Positions 1 to 9,813 of a stretch of DNA of 64,000 nt are shown in pieces (the stretch's first letter is position 1; every line of letters begins with the position of its first letter). Below the pieces are notes generated by a model, which worked only from the letters and a program-made list of their open reading frames with translations, did not search any database and was not told the origin of the DNA. The stretch lies in NCBI RefSeq assembly GCF_958298935.1, contig NC_084934.1, positions 126,501 to 190,500 on the forward strand. The letters are read 5' to 3'. The stretch is from Phragmites australis. Lineage: Eukaryota > Streptophyta > Magnoliopsida > Poales > Poaceae. Both the position numbers and the translations under genes were made by a program.

Positions 1-856
1 TTAGATACCGGCCATTCACGAAAGAATGGATAATTCGACAAGATTTTCTTTGTAGGAAGCAGGGTCTGTGCAATAATTTATATGGTTTTTATATAATAGA
101 ATTCATGCACGAATTTAACGGGGACGTGTGGCTCCTGGTGGCCGATACTGAGGTGGGCGACATACATATTGATGACTAATTTTTAGGTCAGGTACGTGTT
201 CATAAGGATTCATCTATTCAATTCTTAAAATTACAGCTCCTCAAACTGTCTAGAGATCGTCTCATGCCTATTGAAATTAACGTACTTTAAAAACAACTCG
301 TCGAGTTCATCAATGACCAAATTATCAGTCCAACCGGTGAGTTTCATGAAATTGGCTCATTTCCCTTGTTACCTTCATCCAACAAGAAATGGTAGAGTTC
401 AGACTCTTCGATTAACAAGAAACCTTAAACTTTTTTATCGTTGGTGTAATGAAACTTTACATATATGCGATGTATATATACTGTGACGAGATATGATGTT
501 TTATGACTTAAATTTATATGTGCTTATGTATATACAGTATACCGCAATGAAACTTGACATCTCGTGAACTAAATTTATATGTGTTTGTCTATAAATATAT
601 CGTATACTATTGGCGGCAATGACTAAAATTTAAAATTGGCACGGTATGGAAGCAACTGCCAGATTTTAAAAAGGGCGAGAAACACCTATTAGTGACGGTT
701 GGTAATACAAACCGGCACTGATAGTGATTTTTAGTGTCGGTTCCATATCCGATACTAATAGTCAATGATTATCAGTACCGAATAATCAGTGGCAATTTAA
801 AACCCGCCATTGATGACGATTTTGAACCGCCATTGATGATGATTTCTACTGTAGTG
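1..856. mobile_element. CACTA-type transposon, one terminal part
   Basis: The stretch ends at 856 in CTACTGTAGTG, the reverse complement of a CACTA terminus (CACTACAGTAG). From about 690 to 850 it carries repeated subterminal motifs of the type AACCGNCANTGATGA in both orientations, as these elements do. The other terminus lies outside the window. No transposase reading frame is visible in the first 600 bases, which are AT-rich. Family assignment rests on the terminus and subterminal repeats only. Confidence 0.6.
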
Positions 857-931
857 AAGCCTAGCAAGGGGTCTAATTAACTGGTCTCCTCACTCTCCAA
901 TAGACACACCGTTTTCCAAGCCTACTACAGT

Positions 932-1214
932 CATGTTTGGATAGGTTGTAGTTTTAGAGCTTCTGGCCAGCTGAGGAAGCGGTTGTGGCTATTGAATTTT
1001 GATTGTGGTTTTTACAATAAATTTTTAGCTTCTCAGCACACCAAAAGCCAGAAAAACTTATCTCAGTTTGCTTTTCAGTTTTTAGTTTATTTCAGCCACA
1101 ATTACTTCTCAACCAACCAAAAGCCACCAGAAACCGAGGGCAAAAACCAATCGTTTGGATAGCTTCTAGCCTTTTCAGAGAAAAACATGAAAAAAAATCC
1201 CTATCCAAACGGGG
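932..1214. repeat. MITE-like element with short inverted ends
   Basis: The inverted ends share the core GTTTGGATAGG (near 935 and, reversed, near 1200-1210). The inside is about 280 bp of AT-rich sequence with no coding potential, containing 'agcttctggcc/gctagaagct' type inverted pieces. I could not fix a target-site duplication, so the exact borders and superfamily (possibly hAT-like) are uncertain. Confidence 0.45.
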
Positions 1215-1265
1215 ATATGTACCACATTAGCGACTTGTCTTGCACACATGACACTTGTCTACAGC

Positions 1266-2711
1266 TGTTGGTGACACAGGAACCAGGGGTCCCCGAGTCC
1301 CGAGGCCAGACCAGTAGCTTGCCACGTGGCGCCCTCCCGCGGAATCACCTCCGCGCGGTCCGAGAAGACTAAGTCCCGGGAGAGGGTGCTCGGGGCCATG
1401 AACAGTGGTCCCCGAGTACCCGAGTTCCCCGATGGCCCGAGAAGACCAAGTGTCGGGAAGAAAGTGCTCGGGACCGTGAACAGTGGCCCCTGGTCACTCA
1501 AGTCCCCCGATGACCAGGAAAGCCAAGTACCGGGAAGGGGGTGCTCGGGGCTGCGAACAGTGGCTCCCGAGCACCGAAGTACCCCGAGGACCCAAGGGAA
1601 GTCAGTTCCGGGAGAGAGTGTTCGGGGCCGTGAACAGTAGCCCCCGAGCACTTAGTTCCCCAAGGATCCGAACAGTCAGTTCCGGGAGAGAGTGCTCAGG
1701 GCCGTGAATAGTGGCCCCCGAGCACTCGGTTCCCCGATGACCAAGAAAGGGCATATCCAGGAGAGAGTGCTCGAGGCTGTGAGCAGTGGCCCCCGAGCAC
1801 TTGGTTCCCCGGCAGCCTCATAAGTCCTTCACCGGTGGCCCCCACAGAGGTCCAACGGTGAGGTGTCAACCAGTGAAAGGCCCGATGCTGCATTTAAGAG
1901 GGCGCGTGGCCTGTCACCTCCAACTGCTCCTCCACGCTTGCTGTCAGTCCCTACCACGGCCTGCCAGTGAGGCGTGAGGACATTTAATACGCAGGTCCCA
2001 TCGCGGGACATCCGGCGCGCCTCGGGATAACATCGCAAGGCCCAAGGCGCCCCGCCTGCCGCTCTGCTATGTCAGGTGTACAAGACCGAGCGGGCACGCC
2101 GGGCTGCTCGGTGACTGCCCGGTGGGCCCTCCCCGCGGCGCCCGTTGAAGAACGGTATGATGACGAACAAGACCGAACGGGGGCGCATTTTCAATCCTCC
2201 CCGTCACTTCGCGCAGCAAGCCCATGATGGTTGCTTTCCATTTATGATGCCTTGGAACTCGTGCCCTCCTTTTCTAGGTACACTACCGCCCGACGGGTAT
2301 TTAAGGCGGGGCGGGCTCCCCGGAGAAGAGAAGGTTAAGAAAAAAAGAAGTGAGACCGGTTGACACGGAGCAACGGCCAGGACAAGTCGAAGACAGAAGC
2401 TCAGATCACTAAAGAACAAGGAGCCCGAAGCTCTAGGCTAGACAAATATTCTTGTAACCAGCAACACCTCCGAAAGATTCTCAAAGCATTTATAGCATAC
2501 ACACAGGAGTAGGGTATTACGCTCAGTGCGGTCCGAACCTGTCTAAAAACCTCATGTGCATTTACTACTTCTGCATCCGATCATTCCACTCCACCTGCAT
2601 CGCATTTACGCCCATTTATTTCACCCGCAAAACAGATTCAGAATCATCCCCCCAGCCGAATCTCAAAGGGGGTCCCTCCGGATCCTTGCTTGAAGAGTTC
2701 ACCCTCCGACA
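1266..2711 (+). mobile_element. Solo LTR of a Ty3/gypsy-like retrotransposon
   Basis: The sequence starts TGTTGG and ends CCGACA, and is flanked by the identical 5-bp duplication ACAGC (1261-1265 and 2712-2716), so a single complete LTR is present with no internal region. Inside lie several copies of a roughly 75-bp unit built on GTGCTCGGGGC...GCCCCCGAGCAC, a TATA-like TATTTAAG near 2299, and a 3' part resembling the LTRs at 42140 and 49500. It is a diverged relative of that element, left by recombination between two LTRs. The reading frames across it are by-products of the GC-rich repeats. Confidence 0.88.
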
Positions 2712-3504
2712 ACAGCCGTCACCCTCAACTCTCATCGCCATGGAACCACCTTCTCTGCTGCTGTTGCCCTTGCCGTCATCCTCTCAAGGGTTGCTGATGC
2801 ACACACAGTCATTTAATTTGGATGCTGATAAGCCAGCGAAGCTAATGTCACGTTGGTGTTCTTTTCATCATTTGATGGGGAGGAGGAGGGTGAGCATGAG
2901 CCGAAGGAGGACGTTGGTAACAGGGACAATGGTGACATCGATGTCGATGTGGGGACCGGTGTCAAACAATGATGACGACATTAGCGAGGAAGAATGGAGG
3001 GGGACATGGATGCGGCTGACGAGGGAGAAAACCCAAGCCCCTACGGCTCATACGACGACATCTCTAGTAACGACTGTGGCGGCCTTGCCAGTATGATTAA
3101 CCATGCTGCCTCACTCGAATAACATGCATAGAACTAGCGACGACAATACATACAACCGTCTATACAAGAGGCATTGCGGTAGTTGAGGGCATTGAAGCTT
3201 TACCACTTTTCTCTTCTTTCGCTATGTATTTATTTTCTTTTCTTCATAAGGATTATGGTCTATTAGATATGAAAAATTATAAATGATACTGTGTAAATTT
3301 AGGAAAATATGCTGTCTCATATCACTAGAGCTATCACTAACTCTAACTGTTGCATTAGGTGTGCGACGGCTGCTTGTGAATTTGATCCACTCAATTTGAT
3401 TTGGACAAGATCCACCGCCGCCGCGCGCGGTCCCCACCTAGCTGGAATGGAAATGGAATGGCTGCTCTTCTCCTTCCTCCCGCCGTTGCGCCCCTAATGC
3501 TGCA
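2712..3504. other. Intergenic sequence upstream of the PPR gene
   Basis: 2717-3095 holds an open frame beginning near 2741 with Ser/Thr/Arg-rich, acidic-ending sequence that I do not recognise; it may be a fragment of a transposon-borne gene. From about 3180 to 3300 the DNA is AT-rich and contains a TATAAAT-like string near 3277, which could serve the PPR gene, about 230 bases upstream of its ATG. No other gene is supported. Confidence 0.35.
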
Positions 3505-5793
3505 ATGCCGCCGCGCCCGCTGTCACAAGCCACCGCCGCCGCCCCCTCCGTCATCACCCGGCACCCTCGCCCTCACCCGCGCCCCGCCTCCGCCTCCACC
3601 CTCCCCGCTTACCTCGCGCTCATCCGCGACCTCGCCTCCGCCGGTCGCTTCGACGCCCTCGACGCCGCCCTCGCCTCCGCTCGCTCCCGCCTAGCTCCTG
3701 CCTCCATCCAACCGCTCTACGTCGCCTCCATCCGCGCCTACGCCCGCGCCGGCCGCCTCCGCGCCGCTGTCGACGCCTTCGAGCGCATGGACCTCTTCTC
3801 CTGCCCGCCCGCCACCCCCGCCTACAACGCCATCATGGACGCCCTCGTCGACGCCGCCTACCACGACCAGGCACACAAGGTCTACGTCAGGATGCTCTCC
3901 GCCGGCGTCGCCCCCGACGCCCGCACCCACACCATCCGCCTCAAGTCCTTCTGCCTCACCGGCCGCCCCCACGTCGCATTGCGCCTGCTGCGCACATTGC
4001 CGGAGCGCGGCTGTGACGCCAGAGCGGTCGCCTACTCCACGGTCGTCTGTGGCTACTATGCCCATGGGCACAACCACGATGCACGGAACCTGTTCGATGA
4101 AATGCTTGACAGGCACGTCTTCCCTGACGTTGCCACTTTCAACAAGGTTTTGCACGCCCTTTGCCAGAAAGGGGATATCATGGAGTCCAGCACACTTCTA
4201 GCCAAGGTCCTCAAGCGGGGGATGTCGGTGAACAAGTTTACCTACAATATATGGATCCGGGGCCTCTGCGAAGGCGGCAGGTTGGGCGAGGCTGTTGTGC
4301 TCGTGGAAGAGATGGACACCTACATTGTGCCAGATGTTGTAACTTACAACACATTGATGCGCGGCCTTTGTAAGGAGTCCAAGGTTCAGGAAGCTGCACT
4401 GTATCTTGGCAGGATGATGAACCGAGGTTGCATGCCAGATGATTTCACCTACAACACCATCATCGATGGCTACTGCAAGATGGGAATGGTGCAAGAAGCT
4501 ACTGAGCTTCTCAAAGATGCCGTCTTTAAAGGTTTTGTGCCTGACCGGGTCACATATTGCTCACTTATCAATGGGTTGTGTGCTGAGGGTGACATTGAGA
4601 GGGCCCTGGAACTGTTTAATGAGGCACAAGCAAAAGAGCTGAGGCCTGATCTTGTCGTGTACAACTCTCTTATTAAGGGGCTCTGTCGTCAAGGGTTGAT
4701 CTTGCACGCCTTGCAGGTCATGAATGAGATGGCCGAGGATGGTTGCCATCCTGACATTTGGACATACAATATTGTCATCAATGGCCTCTGCAAGATGGGG
4801 AATATTTTAGACGCGACAGTTGTGATGAATGATGCCATTGTGAAAGGATACCTTCCAGATGTATTTACCTTCAACACATTGATTGATGGGCACTGCAAGA
4901 GATTGAAGCTGCACAGTGCACTTCAGCTTGTTGAAAGGATGTGGACATATGGCATCACCCCAGATGCTATTACGTACAACTCGGTTCTAAATGGTCTCTG
5001 CAAAGCTGGGAAGGACAAGGAAGTCAACGAAACATTCGAAGAGATGATCCTTAAAGGATGCCGACCAAATGCTATTACATACAACATACTGATAGAGAAT
5101 TTTTGCAAGATCAATAAACTGGAGGAGGCTTCTGGGGTGATAGTGAGGATGAATCAACAAGGATTAGTTCCTGATGCAGTTAGTTTCAACACACTGATTC
5201 ATGGATTCTGTAGGAATGATGATCTTGATGGAGCGTACCTACTGTTTCAGAAGTTGGATGAGAAAGGGTACTCTGTAACAGCTGACACTTTCAATATCCT
5301 GATTGGTGCATATTCAAGTAAGCTGAAGATGCAAATGGCTGAAAAGATTTTTGATGAAATGGTCAGCAAGGGCTATACACCTGATTCATATACTTATCGT
5401 GTTCTAATTGATGGGTCATGTAAGGCCGCTAATGTTGACCGTGCGTATGTGCTTCTGGTAGAAATGATAAACAAGGGTTTTGTTCCATCCATGTCAACTT
5501 TTGGCCGTGTGATAAATTCACTTGCAGTGAACCATCGGATTTCTGAAGCTGTTGTTGTTGTTCACACCATGGTGAGAATTGGAGTAGTTCCTGAGGTTGT
5601 TGATACCATCTTGAGTGCTGACAAGAAGGAGATAGCTGCACCGAAGATACTTGTTGAGGACTTGATGAAGAAGGGACACATTAGTTACCCTACTTATGAA
5701 GTTCTGCATGAAGGAGTGAGAGATAACAAATTAACTAGAAAAGCTCGAAAGATAAAATGTCTAATATGGTTAATTCGGAACATCAGTGATTAA
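3505..5793 (+). CDS. P-class pentatricopeptide repeat protein
   Basis: An intronless 762-aa protein. After an Arg/Pro/Ala-rich, acid-poor N-terminus (about 45 residues, consistent with an organelle targeting peptide) it is built almost wholly of 35-residue PPR motifs, about 18-19 in tandem, with typical strings such as VTYNTLMRGLCKE, FTYNTIIDGYCKMG and ITYNSVLNGLCKAGK. There is no E, DYW or SMR domain, so it is P-class. These proteins bind single-stranded RNA in mitochondria or plastids and affect its stability, processing or translation. The order of repeats and the C-terminal part (DKKEIAAPKILVEDLMKKG) resemble my memory of Arabidopsis At1g74580, whose length is close. The first ~550 bases are extremely GC-rich and the rest is not, a gradient usual for grass genes. 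The ATG at 3505 is the first in frame. The RNA target cannot be read from the sequence. Confidence 0.93.
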   Translation: MPPRPLSQATAAAPSVITRHPRPHPRPASASTLPAYLALIRDLASAGRFDALDAALASARSRLAPASIQPLYVASIRAYARAGRLRAAVDAFERMDLFSCPPATPAYNAIMDALVDAAYHDQAHKVYVRMLSAGVAPDARTHTIRLKSFCLTGRPHVALRLLRTLPERGCDARAVAYSTVVCGYYAHGHNHDARNLFDEMLDRHVFPDVATFNKVLHALCQKGDIMESSTLLAKVLKRGMSVNKFTYNIWIRGLCEGGRLGEAVVLVEEMDTYIVPDVVTYNTLMRGLCKESKVQEAALYLGRMMNRGCMPDDFTYNTIIDGYCKMGMVQEATELLKDAVFKGFVPDRVTYCSLINGLCAEGDIERALELFNEAQAKELRPDLVVYNSLIKGLCRQGLILHALQVMNEMAEDGCHPDIWTYNIVINGLCKMGNILDATVVMNDAIVKGYLPDVFTFNTLIDGHCKRLKLHSALQLVERMWTYGITPDAITYNSVLNGLCKAGKDKEVNETFEEMILKGCRPNAITYNILIENFCKINKLEEASGVIVRMNQQGLVPDAVSFNTLIHGFCRNDDLDGAYLLFQKLDEKGYSVTADTFNILIGAYSSKLKMQMAEKIFDEMVSKGYTPDSYTYRVLIDGSCKAANVDRAYVLLVEMINKGFVPSMSTFGRVINSLAVNHRISEAVVVVHTMVRIGVVPEVVDTILSADKKEIAAPKILVEDLMKKGHISYPTYEVLHEGVRDNKLTRKARKIKCLIWLIRNISD

Positions 5794-7654
5794 TGAACTC
5801 ATTAAGTCAATACAGCTTTGATGTATCCAAGCATAAGATGTGCTTATGCTAGTAGTTGAGTTGTCCAGATTCCTGTACGCAGCTGTATGTTGTTACTTCA
5901 GGGCTTCTGTGCTCAGAATATGGAGACCATCTGTCCCTAAATGCAGGAACACAAAAGGTCTGCGGTACTTCTATATACGTTTTGAAGGCCTGTGGCACTC
6001 AAGGTAATGCAAAGGAGCTACATCGTTATTATACTCTAACTCTATAGAGCATGTCATGCTAGCTACAGTTTCTTTTAATTCTGAATGTCTGAGTAATGGC
6101 TCTACTCTATGCGGTTGCTGATGACAGGTACTGCAGCATTTAAAATTGATGTTGGGAGGTGCCCATTATTCATATGAGATGTTGGTGAATTGTGAGTAAT
6201 TTTGCCCTTTCCTTAGAATTGCTTAAGTTCCACAGATTTGCATGGAAAGTGCCCTCATCCCATCTATACACTTATTTGAACTCAGTCCCAAAATATTTGG
6301 TATGTGTTATTAGTTACTCTGTAAATTACAAAGACACACTCAAAAACATTTGTAAGTTTGTTTTAAGTTCTATAGACATATCAACAATATGGCATATTAT
6401 TAAGTTCTGACTAAATTTGTCCTTATGCTTTCTAGAACCTGGCAATGCAGGCTGCTGTGTTCATCCGACTACGAGCTTGTGACAAGATTCTGAACAACCT
6501 CCTGCCTGTTGTTGTTGGTGCTTACATATGTTTTTACAAGGTCGGTGCTTTAATCTGTATAGGGTTCTTTCCCTTTTCTTTTCTTTTTGGGGGAGGGGCA
6601 CAGCACGGGCTTTCTCATTCAATTAAGCAGGGTGAGAGGCATCCTTATGTTTGTCATCATCAGTATTATTTCAGAGACAGAAGGACTGAGCTTGGGAAGG
6701 AGATTGAGCTAAGATCGTGAAGTAAATTGCCAAGACTCTACTGCAGCCAAGGAAGCATCGGTATTCTCTATTCTCTACCTGGCTGTCGCAGGATCAAGTG
6801 ATACATCTCAGTGTAAAGTTGTTCCATTGGTTTGCTTTGTGTAATCAGTATCTTTCTAGAAACATTTTTAACTCTGTTAGTCATAATAACACTTGTTTGT
6901 GCCTGTAATATTGTTGTACATGGATTCTAGGATGACTTGTATTTGCAAATAGAGGGAGCAGTATGTGTTTCCAACCTACCTGTTGACATTTTTGGCCTGT
7001 TTGAGAAGGCATTCAGAGTTGCCCAGATTCTAATTAGATACAGACAAATAATATATATATGCAAAAGCTTTCAGCATCAGATAATATATTTTTATTCCAG
7101 TTGAATAATTAAATTATTTGCTTGCGAGGAGTTGTAGAATTAATTTGTGCTATAGGCTTACTCATTCGCCAGTACATAAATACTAGTTTTGATATGAGTG
7201 GACCAACTGAACCACAAGGCCGAATCAACGCAAACTGCATGTACCAGACAGGGAGAAGCTTTCATTTTATTGACGTTTTCCAAACCTGCCAGGTCGGTTG
7301 AGTCCTTATCAGCTAATGTCATGCTGGGAGAAAAGAGAAGAGATGTTATGTTGATTGTCTTGCATTCTTACATAACCAAAGTAATCAGCCATCACAACTC
7401 ACCTTTTGCAATCAAAATTGAGATGGGTATGCAACATGGGCTGCAGAGCAATACTATATGCTGCCTTCTTGTCTTGTGCACTGCTGGTATTCAGTGATGG
7501 CATGATGTAGACTACTTAACTTCCTCAACCATCATAGGTGATGGAAGCACTTCCCTCACTTTACAAAAATTTCACCAACCAATATAGTAATGTGTTGACT
7601 TGTTGTAAGATGGATTCAAGGATCACCCAACTTTATTATCAAGCATATATATAT
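5794..7654. other. Region downstream of the PPR gene
   Basis: The first ~1.1 kb is probably 3' UTR or former exon/intron sequence of the PPR transcription unit: it is moderately AT-rich, has AG-exon-like pieces, and ends near 6950 in T-rich sequence with no long frame. 7040-7170 is very AT-rich. Small frames (such as 6445-6720 and 7198-7497) match nothing I know and lack coding bias. No further gene is supported. Confidence 0.4.
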
Positions 7655-7880
7655 CAACTATACTGTTTTTTAGATCGTAACTGCGGGATGACGCAACAGT
7701 GAACTACAGTGTGCCTAGGCGCTATGGTTGCAACTCACAAGATATGTCAGTTACTACAAACATATATAGTCGTAACTGGGTATCTTATCTAGTCGTAATT
7801 ATGCACTTTTTTGTCATGTGATCGCAACTAGGTCACCTCTGCGCATACCCACAGTTACGATCCAAAAAGCAGTATAGTTG
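7655..7880. mobile_element. Fold-back MITE with ~29-bp inverted ends
   Basis: The left end reads CAACTATACTG then TTTTTTAGATCGTAACTG, and the right end is its inverted copy (CAGTTACGATCCAAAAAG then CAGTATAGTTG), with two mismatches. The inside is non-coding and full of TCGTAACT/AGTTACGA. The next bases continue into a related tandem array, so no clean target duplication is seen. Confidence 0.6.
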
Positions 7881-8520
7881 CTATCGCAACTGACTTTTTT
7901 GTCATGTGATCGTAACTCAACTATCTGTGCTGTCGTAACTGATTATTTTCTTAATCGTAACTGTGATCGCAATTGTGTCACCTCTGCGCACACCCCAGTT
8001 ACGATTCAAAAAGCAGTATAGTTGCTATCGTAACTGACTTTTTTATTATGTGATCGTAACTCAACTATCTGCGCTATCGTAACTGACTATTTTCTTAATC
8101 GTAACTGGGGGTGGCGCAGCAGTAAACTACATATCGCAACTGATTTTTTTGTCATGTGATCGTAACTCAACTATCTGTGCTGTCGTAACTGATTATTTTC
8201 TTAATCGTAACTGTGATCGCAATTGTGTCACCTCTGCGCACACCCCAGTTACGATTCAAAAAGCAGTATAGTTGCTATCGTAACTGACTTTTTTTATTAT
8301 GTGATCGTAACTCAACTATTTGCGCTATCGTAACTGACTATTTTCTTAATCGTAACTGGGGGTGGCGCAGCAGTAAACTACAATGCTTCTCGTAGTTATA
8401 CACTTTTTATCATGTGATCGTAACTCACCTATATGTGCCATCGTAACTGACTCGTTTCTTAGTCGTAACTGGTGTGGTGCGAAGGTGGCTGCAGCAACTG
8501 AGAGTATATTGGTAGCTTGT
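7881..8520. repeat. Tandem array derived from the adjacent MITE
   Basis: Two nearly identical units of about 250 bp follow each other (starting near 7886 and 8135). Each holds GTGATCGTAACTCAACTATC, a TTAATCGTAACTG box, and the inverted terminal piece CAGTTACGATTCAAAAAGC. A third, shorter piece follows to about 8480. The motif TCGTAACT or its reverse occurs every 20-40 bases over about 850 bp. This looks like unequal exchange or nested insertion of one fold-back element. Confidence 0.75.
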
Positions 8521-9813
8521 CAACATTCCTAAGGCTTAAGGTTGCTGCTCCTTGAAATCTTGTCAATTATTGACTCCACAGCGATCTCTTGTTTTTCTGT
8601 TTGAGTGATAGTCTACAATTCTTGGAACCAAACAAATATTATGGAACAAGAACAAGGATACCGATTGAAGAAATCAGCTCCTTTGATAATTATTTTCTCA
8701 AGTCTGCATCAGGGGCAATATTCGTAATCACAGGAGCTGTTTGATTTTTAGAACATTGCTCACTTCAGTTATACCGATAGTGCTATTTATTTCATAGTGG
8801 CTAACCTTGTTTTTACTGTTAATCATCTGTAGTAGAAGACAACCCCTATCTTTGAGAAGTGATCTCATCTTTGATAGTAAAAGCAAGGTCTCAGGTTAGA
8901 GTTAGGAGTTAATAAGAGGCGGCTCATGTCCACACAACCCTTACTGTGACTGTGAGAAGGGACCAACAGAGCCCAACCGCCCTCCTGCCCAGCTGAGCTT
9001 TCATTCTGGTCTCCTCTCCTCTCTTCTCCCCTCGTGCTGTTCGCTTCTCCTACAGATCGATCATATTCCAGTTCCAGGTCCCATTAAAACCTTGTCACTA
9101 GAATCGAACTTTGTCTAGCGGATCTTTTGTTTTGCTTCTTCCACTAAATAAGTTTCTTGTTTCTTAACATCTGAAACACAATATTTGTTTTTTCCATTCC
9201 CTTTTTGTTTTTGGGTAATAAAACGAAATCTCAAATGTAGAGCCTACAAGCTGTTCATTGATTTGCCTAAAAGATGCTCAGTTCGCTCTTTTCCCTTGGA
9301 AATTTTTTGTTTTCGGAGTTATTTTGCAGTACCGGATCTTCAGGCTCAGGGCCTCACGGTCTGGACTCCAGGAACTGCTGTCAAGATGTTGCCTCTTGAA
9401 CATAAGCCCGGTCACTGAATTTCTTGGAGGCCAATATTGTGAACAGTTTGCTGGTCACTGAATTTCTTGGAGGCCAATATTGTGAACAGTTGGCTGAAAG
9501 TTTCCCCAAACTGTGATGGAAACCACATCCAATATACTTGTGTTCCTAGGTTGCAACTCTTGCGCTTCTTGCTTTTAGTTGGTGGGGAGGGAGCGAGGGG
9601 AAGGAGACATAAGAGAGTTATGGGAGTTGTGCTTCTGGGTTTCTTGGGCCAACTGATCAAATGGCGAGCTTCTCTGCGGTGTAAGAAAGCGGGTCGAGCA
9701 TCTTACCGCTGGAGCTAGCACCTCTCCATCTTTGTAAAAGATCGCTCACCTCCTGCTACTTGATTCTCCTAGCTCACGTTTATGCATGAAATTTGGGCTG
9801 TGGGCACATGGGG
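8521..9813. other. Sequence upstream of the bHLH pseudogene
   Basis: The stretch probably contains the old promoter and 5' leader. 8990-9060 is pyrimidine-rich (TCTCCTCTCCTCTCTTC), as in plant 5' UTRs. It includes the 43-bp tandem duplication described separately. Small frames between 9185 and 9718 are not recognisable. Confidence 0.35.
9411..9496. repeat. 43-bp perfect-register tandem duplication
   Basis: Two adjacent copies (9411-9453 and 9454-9496) of a 43-bp unit starting GTCACTGAATTTCTTGG differ at a single base near the end (TTTGCTG against TTGGCTG). It lies in the leader of the bHLH relic and breaks nothing recognisable. Confidence 0.85.
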
